Positions 1 through 8,926 of a stretch of 14,760 bases of DNA are shown one piece after another. The stretch lies in NCBI GenBank assembly GCA_028718465.1, contig JAQULX010000023.1:1-14760 (forward strand), written 5' to 3'. A program made the translations under genes and the position numbers. The stretch comes from Dehalococcoidales bacterium (lineage in GTDB: Bacteria > Chloroflexota > Dehalococcoidia > Dehalococcoidales > UBA3254). The notes under the pieces are model-generated. The model was not told where the DNA came from, searched no databases, and saw nothing but the letters and a program-made list of their open reading frames with translations. Position 1 is the stretch's first letter; each line of letters begins with the position of its first letter.

Positions 1-56
1 CAACCCCGCGTGACCTGGCAATAGCGGAGGTATTATTAAAAGAGCATGGCCAATAA
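1..56 (+). CDS. ispD: IspD C-terminus (2-C-methyl-D-erythritol 4-phosphate cytidylyltransferase), partial
   Basis: The window opens inside a reading frame (codons from base 3) that ends at TAA 54-56. It reads TPRDLAIAEVLLKEHGQ, which matches the usual IspD ending, where a T-P-x-D-L-x-x-A-E motif closes the protein. IspD makes CDP-methylerythritol in the non-mevalonate isoprenoid pathway, two steps before IspF. The frame overlaps the ispF start by 11 bases, so the two genes are probably translationally coupled. Only 17 residues are visible, so the call leans on the motif and on the ispF neighbour. Confidence 0.72.
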   Translation, partial: TPRDLAIAEVLLKEHGQ

Positions 57-552
57 AATCCGGGTAGGATTCGGGTACGATGTGCACCCCCTGGCAACCG
101 GAAGGAAGCTGATGCTGGGAGGAATAGAGATACCCTATAAGAAGGAACTGGCAGGCTGGAGCGATGGGGATGTACTGATACATGCCGTAATGGATGCGCT
201 GCTCGGCGCCGCCGCCCTGGGTGATATCGGGACACATTTCCCACCGGGGGACCCGCAGTTCAAGGATATATCCAGCCTGGTCCTCCTGGCCAGAGTGAAA
301 AGCCTGCTGGATGCAGGGAACTGGAAAATCAACAATATCGACGTAATGGTGATGGCCGAGGAGCCGAGACTCAAGGAATATATGGGGAGAATCGTTGAGA
401 ACCTCTCCCGCGCATTGGGGCTGGCGCCCGGCGATATTAACATCAAGGCCGGCACCGGGGAGAAGCTGGGTTTTGTGGGGCGGGGTGAAGGCATCGCGGC
501 ACAGGCCGTTGCTTTGCTGGAAAGCACAAAAATAGAGTACAGATACTTATAA
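46..552 (+). CDS. ispF: 2-C-methyl-D-erythritol 2,4-cyclodiphosphate synthase
   Basis: IspF cyclises CDP-methylerythritol 2-phosphate to methylerythritol cyclodiphosphate with release of CMP, in the cytoplasmic non-mevalonate isoprenoid pathway. Its 168 residues are slightly longer than the usual 156-160. The metal ligands are clear: D12 and H14 in GFGYDVH, and H46 in SDGDVLIHA. The motifs GDIGTHFP (residues 59-66) and EKLGF-x-GRGEGIAAQAVALL near the C-terminus are also present. The usual KATTTEK loop reads KAGTGEK here, a mild departure. ATG 46 is the only possible upstream start because an in-frame stop lies at 37-39. The nearest GGAGG (26-30) is 15 bases away, so translation probably depends on coupling to ispD, which overlaps it. 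cysS follows 12 bases downstream. Confidence 0.97.
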   Translation: MANKIRVGFGYDVHPLATGRKLMLGGIEIPYKKELAGWSDGDVLIHAVMDALLGAAALGDIGTHFPPGDPQFKDISSLVLLARVKSLLDAGNWKINNIDVMVMAEEPRLKEYMGRIVENLSRALGLAPGDINIKAGTGEKLGFVGRGEGIAAQAVALLESTKIEYRYL

Positions 553-564
553 AGGAACGATATA

Positions 565-1941
565 ATGAAAATCCATAACACCCTCAGCGGACAAAAAGAG
601 GAATTCTTACCCGGCGGTGATGAAGTTAAAATGTATGTTTGCGGGGTGACGCCGTACGATAACAGCCATTTCGGGCATGCGATGAGCTATGTTTTCTTTG
701 ACGTAATCCGGCGGTATCTCAAGTTCCGTGGATATAAGGTCAAATACGTACAAAATGTTACGGACATCGATGATAAAATCATTATCCGGGCTAACCAGCG
801 GGGTATTTCTACACAGGAACTGGCGGCTAAATATACCGATAGTTTTTTTGCCGATATGAAAGCCCTGAATGTAATGCCGGCCGATGTCAGCCCGCGAGCT
901 ACCGAGGAGATCCCCAAGATTATCGAGGTGATCCAGGGCTTGATGGAAAAGGGTTATTCCTACCAGACGCCGGACGGCTCTGTCTATTTCCGGGTGACCC
1001 GGGATGAGCATTACGGACAACTATCCCACCGGACACTGGATATGATGATGGCAGGAGCGAGGATTGAAGTCGGGGAACAGAAGGAACACCCGATGGACTT
1101 CGCTCTCTGGAAAGCGGCCAAACCCGGAGAGCCCTCCTGGGACAGTCCCTGGGGAAAAGGGCGTCCGGGGTGGCATATCGAGTGCACCGCCATGTCTATG
1201 AAATACCTGGGAGAACAAATCGATATCCACGGCGGGGGCCAGGACCTCGTTTTCCCGCATCATGAGAATGAAATCGCTCAGTCCGAATGCTTTACCGGCA
1301 AGCGGCCTTTCGTGAAATACTGGCTGCACAACGGATTCCTACAAATCGGGGAAGAGAAGATGAGCAAGTCGCTGGGCAACATGCTGACCATCAAGGAAGT
1401 ACTGGCAAAACACAGTCCGGACGCAGTCCGGGTATTTATACTCAGTTCTCATTACCGGAGTCCCTTATCCCTATCAGAGGAAGGACTGGAAGGCGCGGAA
1501 AAGGGCGCCGAACGACTGGCCCGCTCTGCCAACCGGGCGGACAGCGACGATAATAACGGCGTCCTGAATACGGACGAATTCAAGCAGCAGTTCATCGAGG
1601 CTATGGATGATGATTTCAATACGGCGAAAGCTACGGGCATTCTTTTTGATCTTGCCCGCGAGATCAATCTGGCAGCCGATTCCGGGGCCGATATCTCCGA
1701 GGCCCGCCAGACCCTCAAAGAGCTGGCCGGGGACGTGCTGGGTTTAAGGCTGCCGGCAGCGGAAGCGGAAGCCGTTTCGGTAGAAGCCGCCCCTTTCATC
1801 GATCTGCTGGTGGAAACCCGCTTCAATCTGCGGCAAGCCAAGCAATATCAACTGGCCGACACTATCCGCACCAGGCTGGCCGAGCTTGGGATCCTGCTGG
1901 AGGATACCCCCAAAGGGACCGTCTGGCGGCAGAAGAAGTAA
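565..1941 (+). CDS. cysS: Cysteinyl-tRNA synthetase
   Basis: This class I aminoacyl-tRNA synthetase charges tRNA-Cys. Its 458 residues compare with 461 in E. coli. The ATP-binding signature reads HFGH (residues 35-38), a tolerated variant of HIGH, and KMSKS lies at 265-269. The four zinc ligands that select cysteine are all kept: C26, C207, H232 and E236, each offset by two from the E. coli C28, C209, H234 and E238. The C-terminal third is the helical anticodon-binding region. An AAAGGA ribosome site precedes ATG 565. The gene closes the ispD-ispF-cysS unit, an order recalled from Dehalococcoides. Its stop is 2 bases from the stop of the convergent ABC permease, with no terminator hairpin between them. 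Confidence 0.98.
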   Translation: MKIHNTLSGQKEEFLPGGDEVKMYVCGVTPYDNSHFGHAMSYVFFDVIRRYLKFRGYKVKYVQNVTDIDDKIIIRANQRGISTQELAAKYTDSFFADMKALNVMPADVSPRATEEIPKIIEVIQGLMEKGYSYQTPDGSVYFRVTRDEHYGQLSHRTLDMMMAGARIEVGEQKEHPMDFALWKAAKPGEPSWDSPWGKGRPGWHIECTAMSMKYLGEQIDIHGGGQDLVFPHHENEIAQSECFTGKRPFVKYWLHNGFLQIGEEKMSKSLGNMLTIKEVLAKHSPDAVRVFILSSHYRSPLSLSEEGLEGAEKGAERLARSANRADSDDNNGVLNTDEFKQQFIEAMDDDFNTAKATGILFDLAREINLAADSGADISEARQTLKELAGDVLGLRLPAAEAEAVSVEAAPFIDLLVETRFNLRQAKQYQLADTIRTRLAELGILLEDTPKGTVWRQKK

Positions 1942-1943
1942 AT

Positions 1944-2687
1944 CTATACCTTACTGGACAGCAGTACTCTCTCTTTGGTAAGGGTGCGAGAAAGCAGGAA
2001 AGTGACAGCGCCCAGGACCACGATCATGCCGGCGTAGATCAACCTGAAGTCTATATTTACCCCCGGTTGTGACAGGGCTGTAACCCCGAAATAAAGCATC
2101 AGGAAAATAACGGTAAAGGCGATGTTGGCGATCCGGGGATTGGTAATGACAAGCTGGAGATAGATCACTATGGCTACCACCAGAAAGATGAGGACCGGAA
2201 TGATTATAATGGCTGTGACGATGGCCGTAGCATCCGGAATGATAAAGCTGCCAACCCTCGGCTCCACCGCCACGAAACTCATTACCACATAGGCCAGCAC
2301 GGTCACCCCCAGGGCAATAACATAGCTGGGGATGGTCACGGCCAGGGCTTTGCCCAACCATAGCTGGTTCAGGCTGACCGGGGCTGCCATGAGCGACTCG
2401 AGGTTGCGCTTGGTCTTTTCTACTATCACGGCATAGGCTGCAAAAACAGAACAGATAAGTACACCGTACATCATAGGCAAGGTGGCAAAGATATTATTCA
2501 TAAATGCCAGGCTGATCTGATAGAAGACATCCGGCGAGGCATCCTGGCCGATCCGGTTGACCGCCGCATTGTAAGAGTTGAAATAGGTAAAGGTAAGAAA
2601 GAACAGCAAAATGATATAAATAATGATGCTGCGGCTGCGAAAGGCTTCCCGGATATCCTTCCGGGCAATCACCCATAGTTTTTTCAT
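1944..2687 (-). CDS. ABC-2 type transporter permease
   Basis: A 247-residue membrane protein, the channel half of an ABC-2 exporter. The first 18 residues (MKKLWVIARKDIREAFRS) are the positively charged lead-in typical of the family. About six hydrophobic segments follow, roughly at residues 20-35, 65-87, 112-137, 150-176, 184-204 and 216-232. The cytoplasmic loop EKTKRNLESLMAAPVS (residues 90-105) is the conserved ABC-2 coupling segment, as in NatB-like proteins. The start lies 1 base after the stop of the ATPase gene, so the two are one operon and surely partners. Cargo cannot be told from sequence; NatAB-type sodium export or drug/lipid export are both possible. Confidence 0.9.
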   Translation of the reverse strand: MKKLWVIARKDIREAFRSRSIIIYIILLFFLTFTYFNSYNAAVNRIGQDASPDVFYQISLAFMNNIFATLPMMYGVLICSVFAAYAVIVEKTKRNLESLMAAPVSLNQLWLGKALAVTIPSYVIALGVTVLAYVVMSFVAVEPRVGSFIIPDATAIVTAIIIIPVLIFLVVAIVIYLQLVITNPRIANIAFTVIFLMLYFGVTALSQPGVNIDFRLIYAGMIVVLGAVTFLLSRTLTKERVLLSSKV

Positions 2688-2688
2688 T

Positions 2689-3615
2689 TCAGCGGTCCTC
2701 CGCTTCTTTCAAAATGGTAGTATAGATTTCCTCCAGGGAGGCCTCCTGTTTTTTAACCTGCTCCAGGCGGACTCCCCGGGATGCCAGGTAAGTCACAACA
2801 GCGGAAACATTCGTGCTGCTATTGACGGACAAAGTGAGAAAATTGCCATCCCGGCTGCGGATATCGATCCCGGGAAGTTTTTGCAGGTCTTCCAGAACCG
2901 GAGATTCGATAGGTCCGGCAGTCTCGATCACGACTTCGCCGCGGCTCATCTCGTGCTGCAGGACTTCCAGTTCCCCATATAACCGGATTTGCCCTTTGTG
3001 GATCAAGGCAATGCGATTGCAGATACGCTGGACCTCATCCAGATTATGTGAACTCAATAGTATCGTCTTGCCATCCCGATGGATCATGTCCAGCATGATC
3101 TTCCTGATTTCAATCTGACCGGTGGGATCGACGCCGGCAGTAGGTTCGTCCAGAACCAGGACTTCAGGATCAGGCATCAGGGCGCGGGCCAGGGCTAGTC
3201 TCTGCCGCATGCCTTTGGAGAAAGTACCTACCTTATCCTTGATCCGGTCGCCCAGGCCGACCAGACCGATCATCCGGTTGATCCTCTCCGCCGGATTGGG
3301 AACGTTGTAAAGCCGGGCGTAGTAGACCAGGTTATCGAAGGCCGACAAATTGTCGTACAGCCCATCAGCCTCCAGGACGAAACCGATCTTCTGTCGGACG
3401 GAGTCCTTCTGAGAGTCCTGCCCCAGCACAAATAGGCGGCCGGAGGAAGCCCTCATCAGTCCCAGGATGATGCGGATAGTGGTGGTCTTGCCAGCCCCGT
3501 TCGGCCCCAGGTAGCCGAAAATATCGCCATGCCCGACGGCCAGAGTCACATTCTTTAATATATCCCTTTCACCTATACGCTTGGACACGTTTTCCAGGCT
3601 GATAACGCTATCCAT
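2689..3615 (-). CDS. ABC transporter ATP-binding protein (ABC-2 exporter)
   Basis: The nucleotide-binding subunit, 308 residues, that powers the neighbouring ABC-2 permease. Walker A is GPNGAGKT (37-44), the ABC signature FSKGMRQ (132-138), Walker B VLVLDE (152-157), and the switch His is H190. The Q-loop glutamine is replaced, with VLEADGLYDNL where VPQ-x-x-x-LY is common; Glu here is seen in some relatives of this subfamily. Residues from about 220 form the C-terminal accessory domain of DrrA/NatA-like ATPases. Start ATG 3613-3615 is preceded by AAAGGA at 6 bases and by an extended -10 promoter, so this gene leads the two-gene operon. It lies downstream of, and in the same direction as, the LysR gene, with a 143-base gap. 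Confidence 0.95.
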   Translation of the reverse strand: MDSVISLENVSKRIGERDILKNVTLAVGHGDIFGYLGPNGAGKTTTIRIILGLMRASSGRLFVLGQDSQKDSVRQKIGFVLEADGLYDNLSAFDNLVYYARLYNVPNPAERINRMIGLVGLGDRIKDKVGTFSKGMRQRLALARALMPDPEVLVLDEPTAGVDPTGQIEIRKIMLDMIHRDGKTILLSSHNLDEVQRICNRIALIHKGQIRLYGELEVLQHEMSRGEVVIETAGPIESPVLEDLQKLPGIDIRSRDGNFLTLSVNSSTNVSAVVTYLASRGVRLEQVKKQEASLEEIYTTILKEAEDR

Positions 3616-3648
3616 GAAATATCCTTTCTGTATCAGTTGTTCCAGAAA

Positions 3649-3657
3649 ATTATAGCA
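3649..3657 (-). promoter_or_regulatory. Extended -10 promoter of the ABC exporter operon
   Basis: Read on the minus strand the site is TGCTATAAT, a consensus TATAAT with the extended TG. No good -35 hexamer lies 16-18 bases upstream, which is normal for extended -10 promoters. The predicted transcript start is about 27 bases before the ATPase start codon, leaving room for its AAAGGA ribosome site. Confidence 0.6.
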
Positions 3658-3758
3658 TAATCAGTCGGTTTGGGGAGAGGAGGATAGATTGAGATGGTTT
3701 TCTTATGATGGCACTGCAAAAAATTACGGTATACAGGGTTCAGTTTTCGGGATATAGA

Positions 3759-4679
3759 TCACAGACCAAGGGCAGAAGGGGTGTCAAGCTCTTGTATAAT
3801 AAACTCCAGCAAATCTTTTAGAATCGGTTTCTCAAATTCATTATTTTCATTGGAAATAGCATCGATTGGTACCGTTATATCCTCGACAAATGGCAATATT
3901 TTTAATTCTCGGCCAAGAACTTCCTTTTCGGCTTCTTTAATGTGCCAGAAACCAATAGCATGCCCTTCTTTAACAAATACCTTGAGAACATCCATGCTCA
4001 AGGTATTTACCATTATATGAGGAGAAGCTGGTATCCCTGCATCACGGAATTTTTCGATTACCAGGGTATGCAGAAGTGAACCTGGTTGTCCACAGATAAT
4101 TGGCATATCCTGTAAGTCGTGCCAGTCCACTCTTTCTTTTTGGGCGATGGGGAGATTGGGAGAAGCGACAAACACTAATTTCTCCGCATCAGAGATTCTA
4201 ACCGGTCTCACCGGGATAGTTCCATAGTCCGTGCTAACTACGATACCAATATCGATCTCCATGTCAGCCACATCCTGGATAATTTTGGTTGTGTTGGTAA
4301 TGACCATCTCGATATTGACTTCCGGATAAGATTTACAGATTCTGGATAGTGCTGTGGTAACCTGCATAAGGAGAAGTGGAGTAATACCAATCTTGATAAG
4401 TTTTTGTTTTAATGAATTAAGATATCTATCCACATTACTCAGTTGTTCCCAAATGCCTTTAGTAAGTCGATAAAGGTCCTGCCCAGCTTCAGTCAGATAG
4501 ACTCTCTGCTTCTTAATATTGAATAATTTTACTCCAGCAGACTTCTCCAAACTCTTGAGATGGTAACTCACAGTGGGTTGAGTCAAACAAAGTTTATCGG
4601 CTGCTATGGAGATGCTTTGTTCCGTTGCAACATTATAAAAGACCATAAGTTGATGTAAATCTAAATCCGATACACTCAT
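3759..4679 (-). CDS. LysR-type transcriptional regulator
   Basis: A 306-residue regulator of standard LysR length. The N-terminal winged helix-turn-helix spans about residues 8-67; the recognition segment runs through AADKLCLTQPTVSYHLKSLE (26-45). Residues from about 90 to 300 form the periplasmic-binding-like effector domain, with the dimer linker helix between. It is divergent from the molybdenum enzyme genes across a 280-base gap holding two palindromic repeats, the usual arrangement for a LysR activator of a catabolic operon that also controls itself. The effector is unknown; a phenolic substrate of the neighbouring enzymes would be the natural guess. No strong ribosome site precedes ATG 4677-4679. 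The gene is AT-rich: bases 3841-3900 have 20 G+C in 60. Confidence 0.95.
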   Translation of the reverse strand: MSVSDLDLHQLMVFYNVATEQSISIAADKLCLTQPTVSYHLKSLEKSAGVKLFNIKKQRVYLTEAGQDLYRLTKGIWEQLSNVDRYLNSLKQKLIKIGITPLLLMQVTTALSRICKSYPEVNIEMVITNTTKIIQDVADMEIDIGIVVSTDYGTIPVRPVRISDAEKLVFVASPNLPIAQKERVDWHDLQDMPIICGQPGSLLHTLVIEKFRDAGIPASPHIMVNTLSMDVLKVFVKEGHAIGFWHIKEAEKEVLGRELKILPFVEDITVPIDAISNENNEFEKPILKDLLEFIIQELDTPSALGL

Positions 4680-4719
4680 AATCGTTAACCTATCTTAGCC
4701 AATTCATCTTTAGCTTATA

Positions 4720-4738
4720 TCTATAGTTATATAGAATT
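4720..4738 (+). repeat. 19-base direct repeat, copy 1 (candidate LysR operator)
   Basis: The sequence TCTATAGTTATATAGAATT occurs here and again, without change, at 4795-4813. Its core CTATA-GTTA-TATAG (4721-4734) is a 14-base palindrome. This copy lies about 40 bases upstream of the lysR start codon and next to a TATAAG (minus strand, 4714-4719) that could be the lysR -10, so it is well placed for autorepression. Confidence 0.6.
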
Positions 4739-4794
4739 TTTAATGTTTTTGGGGCTAAACTGACCGCTTAAAGAGAAGATAACCGCATCCTACC

Positions 4795-4813
4795 TCTATA
4801 GTTATATAGAATT
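4795..4813 (+). repeat. 19-base direct repeat, copy 2 (candidate LysR operator)
   Basis: Identical to the copy at 4720-4738, with the palindrome at 4796-4809. The two copies start 75 bases apart, about seven helical turns. This copy ends 7 bases before a predicted -35 element, placing its centre near -54 of the predicted start, the usual position of a LysR activation site. Confidence 0.6.
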
Positions 4814-4820
4814 ATTTGTC

Positions 4821-4850
4821 TTGTTCCCTCCTAAATCAACTACATATAAT
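4821..4850 (+). promoter_or_regulatory. Predicted sigma-70 promoter of the molybdenum enzyme operon
   Basis: TTGTTC (4821-4826), an 18-base spacer, then a perfect TATAAT (4845-4850). The -35 matches consensus at only three positions, as expected of an activator-dependent promoter. It would give a leader of about 100 bases before ATG 4960. The palindromic repeat copy 2 sits directly upstream. Confidence 0.5.
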
Positions 4851-4959
4851 GAATTTAACCACAGCTTGCTTTATGCCCAAATTGTAACATTTGATAAAGC
4901 GGTAGTCCAGAAACCTTGAGCAGGAAAGTAATGACTGATTTAGTGTCCAGGAGGATAGC

Positions 4960-7923
4960 ATGGAATTCTCTAATATTAAACTTCGACTTTTACTCTTTGC
5001 AGCAGCCCAATATATGAAATTGGCAACTATTAGATACCCCGCATTTAAAGAACGTATTAAAGGAAAAAATCTAACAGCGCAAATCAAATTAATGGATAAC
5101 TCTATTGGGCGCTATTTTATATTTAAGGATGGCAAAATCATATCCAGGAGCGGAATCCATTCTCAACCCGATATTTGTATGGGAATCCGGGATGCCAGGC
5201 TGGCCGGAAAACTTCTGGTGCCTGCCCGAGACCAGATGGAACAAATGAATGGCATGAAGAATTTTTGTTTAACACTGGATGGACAGGATGAGCTTACAAG
5301 CTGGTTCATGGAAACTCTCAGCTTATTATTTACAATCGGCCTGAAATATGGAGTAGACGTCGGTAGAGGAGTTAAGAGATATGTTAACAATTCCAATGCC
5401 GGACCCATGTTCGTGTACGTGAAAGATGGCAGGATCATCCGGATGACTCCCATTGAATTCGATAGCGATGATGCTCCTTCTTTTACTATTCAAGCTCGAG
5501 GGAAAATCTTCACACCTCCACGTAAATGCACTCTGTCTCCATTCGGGTACTCCTTAAAATCTACTGTCTATTCACAAGATAGAATTTTATATCCACTGAA
5601 GCGGGTTGATTTCGATCCTAAGGGCAAACGTCATCCTGAAAACAGGGGTATCTCAGAATATGAAAGAATCAGCTGGGATGAGGCGCTGGATATAGTGGCA
5701 AATGAGATAAAAAGGGTGAAAAGAGAGTATGGGCCAGGCGCAATTCTAAGTAGTACTCCTTCACATCATAACTGGGGCATTGTGGGATATTATTTAAGCG
5801 CTCACCGTCGGTTTATGAATGCCATCGGTTGTACTCAAACAGTAGCTAACCCGGATAGTTGGGAAGGCTGGTTTTGGGGAGCGACCCATCATTGGGGAAA
5901 CAGCATGCGTCTGGGGGGTGCTGAGATTTATGGAACTGTGGAGGATTGTCTTAAAGAATGTGAAATGATGGTATTCTGGAGCAGCGATCCTGAATCTATC
6001 CCGGGAGCGTATAGCGGGTTTGAAAGCACAATACGGCGTCAGTGGCTCCAGGAATTAGGCGTGAAAACGGTCCATATTAACCCTTACTACGATCCGACTA
6101 TCGCTTTAATGGGTGGCAAATGGTTGGCTCCTAAACCGGATACCGGCAACGCGATGGCACTGGCAATAGCCTACGTCTGGATAACCGAAAATCTCTATGA
6201 CAAAGAATACATAACCAAAAGGACTACCGGATTTGAAAAATGGCTGGATTATATCTTGGGGAAAGAGGATGGGATTCCCAAGACTCCTGAATGGCAGGAG
6301 CAAGAGACAGGGGTTCCTGCCAAGGATGTTCGGGCATTAGCTCGTGAGTGGGGATCTAAGAAAACATATCTTGGAGCTGGCAGTCCGGGGAATACTGAAG
6401 GAGGAGCCTGCCGGTGTGCTACCGGCCTTGAATGGGCGCGTTCTATGGTCTGCCTGATGGCTATGCAGGGTATCGGTAAACCTGGCATTAATATGGGAAA
6501 TATGACCTATGGAGCACCGCTGGATACTCGCTTCTATTTCCCGGGTTATGCCGAAGGCGGAATCTCCGGGGATATCGAGGGTACAGCCTCAGCAATCAAT
6601 CTTTATCAGAGGATGCCTCATCTGCCATCGGTGAATACGGTTTTCCAAAAGGTCCCGCGCTTGAATATACCGGAGGCGATCTTAGAAGGTCATTGCGAGG
6701 GTTATTTCAACAATACCAAGTCTATAGAGGGGCAGTTCGTTAAGTTTTCGTATCCAGCGCCAGGTAATTCCCGAATTAAGATGTACTACAAGTACGGCGG
6801 TTCATATATCGGTACCATGAATAACACCAACCGCTATGTCAAATCTTACCGCACACCGGAGTTAGAGTTCGTAGTGAACCAGTCAATCTGGATGGAGGGA
6901 GAAGCCAAATTTGCGGATGTTATCTTGCCGGCCTGCACCAATTTCGAACGCTGGGATATCGGAGAAACCTGCAATGCCGGAGGGTACATAATTCATAATT
7001 TCAATAAACTCAATCACAGGATAATTACTATACAGCATAAGTGTATTGAGCCTTTAGGCGAATCCAAATCCGACTTCCAGATCTTTCTGGAATTATCCAA
7101 GAGGCTGGGGTTGGGAATGTATTATTCCGAGGGAGCTACGGAGCTTGACTGGTGCAAGAAGATATTCGATGCCTCGGATATGCCAAAGGTTATTTCCTGG
7201 AAGAAATTCCTGAAAAAGGGGTACTATGTATTACCAGCGCCAAAAGAGGAACTTAAACCACCACTGGCTTATAAATGGTTTGCAGAAGGCCGGAAAAAAG
7301 ATTTAACCGAGCCTATCCCCCTGCCGTCGGACTACACTGAGGGATATCTGATTGGACTTCAAACTCAGTCCGGTAAGATTGAGTTCGAGTGCTCCAGCTT
7401 GAAGAGGCTGGATCCAAATGATCCGGAAAGGCCTACGATCAGTAAATATATTCCGTCATGGGAGGGTCCTCATACCCAGGAACTATATGCCAGGTTTCCG
7501 TTGCAGATGGTCTCATCACATCCTCGTTATAGCTTCCATACTATGAACGATGGGAAAGACAGCACTATTAATGATGTGAAAGAGCACCGAGAATTAATTA
7601 ACGGCTATTATTATTGGATTATCCGATTGAATACTCAGGATGCGGCGGCAAGGGGTATTAAGCATAACGACCTGGTAAAAGTATTCAACGACCGGGGTGC
7701 AGTAATTTGCGCAGCTCATGTGACGGAACGTTTGCCCAAAGGGACAGTGCATTCATACTGTTCATCAGCAATTTACGATCCGCTTGGAGAGCCTGGTTAT
7801 TCAGTCGACCGTGCTGGAACCGTAAATTTATTAACTTCGTCAAGGCCAATTATTAAGAGGTCGCATAGCAACGCTTCTAATACTTGCTTAGTACAGATCG
7901 AGAAATGGACCGAGGAGGGCTGA
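4960..7923 (+). CDS. Molybdopterin large subunit, pyrogallol hydroxytransferase-like, with N-terminal SCP2-like domain
   Basis: A 987-residue DMSO reductase family enzyme, most like the large subunit of pyrogallol:phloroglucinol hydroxytransferase. Residues 1-135 are an extra domain resembling sterol carrier protein 2 ([12 protein letters not shown] at 50-61, then a helix-rich end at 109-130). From about 147 the Mo fold begins, with no CxxC Fe-S motif, as in transhydroxylase. S300 in NPDSWEGW is the likely Mo ligand. H269, D299 and Y530 sit where His144, Asp174 and Tyr404 act in the Pelobacter enzyme, but Arg153 is replaced by Y278. Residues from about 845 are the dinucleotide-binding domain. 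No Tat or Sec signal is seen, so it is cytoplasmic. AGGAGG precedes ATG 4960 by 5 bases. The stop is 1 base from the small-subunit gene. Substrate unknown; catechol dehydroxylases and resorcinol hydroxylases are related alternatives. Confidence 0.88.
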   Translation: MEFSNIKLRLLLFAAAQYMKLATIRYPAFKERIKGKNLTAQIKLMDNSIGRYFIFKDGKIISRSGIHSQPDICMGIRDARLAGKLLVPARDQMEQMNGMKNFCLTLDGQDELTSWFMETLSLLFTIGLKYGVDVGRGVKRYVNNSNAGPMFVYVKDGRIIRMTPIEFDSDDAPSFTIQARGKIFTPPRKCTLSPFGYSLKSTVYSQDRILYPLKRVDFDPKGKRHPENRGISEYERISWDEALDIVANEIKRVKREYGPGAILSSTPSHHNWGIVGYYLSAHRRFMNAIGCTQTVANPDSWEGWFWGATHHWGNSMRLGGAEIYGTVEDCLKECEMMVFWSSDPESIPGAYSGFESTIRRQWLQELGVKTVHINPYYDPTIALMGGKWLAPKPDTGNAMALAIAYVWITENLYDKEYITKRTTGFEKWLDYILGKEDGIPKTPEWQEQETGVPAKDVRALAREWGSKKTYLGAGSPGNTEGGACRCATGLEWARSMVCLMAMQGIGKPGINMGNMTYGAPLDTRFYFPGYAEGGISGDIEGTASAINLYQRMPHLPSVNTVFQKVPRLNIPEAILEGHCEGYFNNTKSIEGQFVKFSYPAPGNSRIKMYYKYGGSYIGTMNNTNRYVKSYRTPELEFVVNQSIWMEGEAKFADVILPACTNFERWDIGETCNAGGYIIHNFNKLNHRIITIQHKCIEPLGESKSDFQIFLELSKRLGLGMYYSEGATELDWCKKIFDASDMPKVISWKKFLKKGYYVLPAPKEELKPPLAYKWFAEGRKKDLTEPIPLPSDYTEGYLIGLQTQSGKIEFECSSLKRLDPNDPERPTISKYIPSWEGPHTQELYARFPLQMVSSHPRYSFHTMNDGKDSTINDVKEHRELINGYYYWIIRLNTQDAAARGIKHNDLVKVFNDRGAVICAAHVTERLPKGTVHSYCSSAIYDPLGEPGYSVDRAGTVNLLTSSRPIIKRSHSNASNTCLVQIEKWTEEG

Positions 7924-7924
7924 A

Positions 7925-8839
7925 ATGAGAAAATGGAACATGATCATCGATGTCGCCAAATGCGAAGACTGTAATAATTGTTTTCTGGCTTGTAAAGATG
8001 AGTTTGTGGATAATGATTTTCCACCCTACTCGGTTGCTCAGCCCCGGCACGGTCAGAGATGGATCGATATCTTAACCAGGGAAAGAGGCCAATGCCCCTT
8101 CATTGATGTTGCTAATCTTCCCATGTCATGCATGCATTGCGATGATGCGCCGTGTATCAGGAACTCCAAAAATGGAGCCGTTTATAAGATGAGCAATGGT
8201 ATTGTCATAATAGATCCAGAAAAAGCAAAAGGGCAGAAGGACTTATTAAAAGCCTGTCCCTACGGAGCTATCTGGTGGAATAATGAAAAAAACGTAGCCC
8301 AGAAATGCACTCTCTGTGTTCATTTGTTGGAGGAAGGCTGGAAAGAGCCGAGATGTGTTCAAGCCTGCCCCACCGGAGCCAGACGTTTCATAAAAGCCGA
8401 TGATTCTCAGATGGCGCAGATTATCGAGACGGAGAGTCTGGAAGTACTCCATCCAGAATATCATACCCACCCACGGGTTTATTTTAAGAATTTGTACCGC
8501 TACACTAAATGTTTTATTGGGGGTACTGTCGCTTTCGAGCAAGCCGGTGTAACAGACTGTGGGAATGGTGCCAAAGTGACACTATTTAAGAACTCTATTA
8601 AACTGAGCGAAACCCTCACGGATAATTATGGAGATTTTAAGTTTGATAACCTTGAAGAGAATAGCGGCACATATATTCTTGAAGCAAGTTATAAAAGCTA
8701 TCCAAAACAAACGATGGAAGTAGAGTTAACCGCCAGTCGGAATATAGGCACTATCTTATTTAAAAGTCCAATAACAGGCTCCGATCAGCGTCTATCCGAT
8801 GTAGAATACCAAGAGAGTCGTACCAGGAACTCTGGATAA
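7925..8839 (+). CDS. Iron-sulfur small subunit with C-terminal transthyretin/CnaB-like domain, pyrogallol hydroxytransferase-like
   Basis: A 304-residue electron-transfer subunit. Exactly twelve Cys are arranged for three [4Fe-4S] clusters: C13, 16, 19, 23; C69, 72, 77 and 111; C128, 131, 144, 148. Pelobacter AthS also carries three clusters. Residues about 196-280 form a small beta domain of transthyretin, CnaB or carboxypeptidase-regulatory type (GGTVAFEQAGVTD, then LTDNYGDFKFDNL), which also marks the AthS subunit and is absent from ordinary DmsB-like proteins. A 24-residue polar tail follows; AthS is about 275 residues, so this one is longer. The start lies 1 base after the upstream stop, with GAGGAGG inside the end of that gene, so the two are coupled. 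It is the only small subunit for two large subunits. No signal peptide is visible. Confidence 0.9.
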   Translation: MRKWNMIIDVAKCEDCNNCFLACKDEFVDNDFPPYSVAQPRHGQRWIDILTRERGQCPFIDVANLPMSCMHCDDAPCIRNSKNGAVYKMSNGIVIIDPEKAKGQKDLLKACPYGAIWWNNEKNVAQKCTLCVHLLEEGWKEPRCVQACPTGARRFIKADDSQMAQIIETESLEVLHPEYHTHPRVYFKNLYRYTKCFIGGTVAFEQAGVTDCGNGAKVTLFKNSIKLSETLTDNYGDFKFDNLEENSGTYILEASYKSYPKQTMEVELTASRNIGTILFKSPITGSDQRLSDVEYQESRTRNSG

Positions 8840-8868
8840 CCCCCTGGATTAATAAAGGATTGAAAGGT

Positions 8869-8897
8869 CTGATAAGTTCTCTATGCCCTACTATAAC
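8869..8897 (+). promoter_or_regulatory. Possible internal promoter for the second large subunit
   Basis: CTGATA (8869-8874), 17 bases, TATAAC (8892-8897), in the 87-base gap between the small-subunit gene and the second large-subunit gene. It matches consensus at 4 and 5 of 6 positions. Chance matches of this quality are common in AT-rich DNA, so this is only a candidate; no terminator separates the genes and read-through is equally likely. Confidence 0.25.
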
Positions 8898-8926
8898 TAT
8901 CGAAATATCAGCTAAGGAAGAGATTC

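Noticed and set aside
1939..1946. Bidirectional terminator between cysS and the ABC permease.
   Set aside because: Only 2 bases separate the stop codons and no hairpin is present.
4878..4893. CAAAT-N6-ATTTG dyad as a third regulator site.
   Set aside because: It is short, unlike the two exact repeats, and lies downstream of the predicted transcript start. Chance is likely in AT-rich DNA.
4960..5050. Hydrophobic N-terminus (LRLLLFAAA) of the first large subunit as a signal peptide.
   Set aside because: It lacks a Tat RR motif and a cleavage site, and the following 100 residues read as a soluble domain. The partner subunits also have no signal.
4836..5087. Minus-strand frame across the start of the first large-subunit gene.
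   Set aside because: It lies over the promoter, ribosome site and coding start of a well-supported gene and has no recognisable product.
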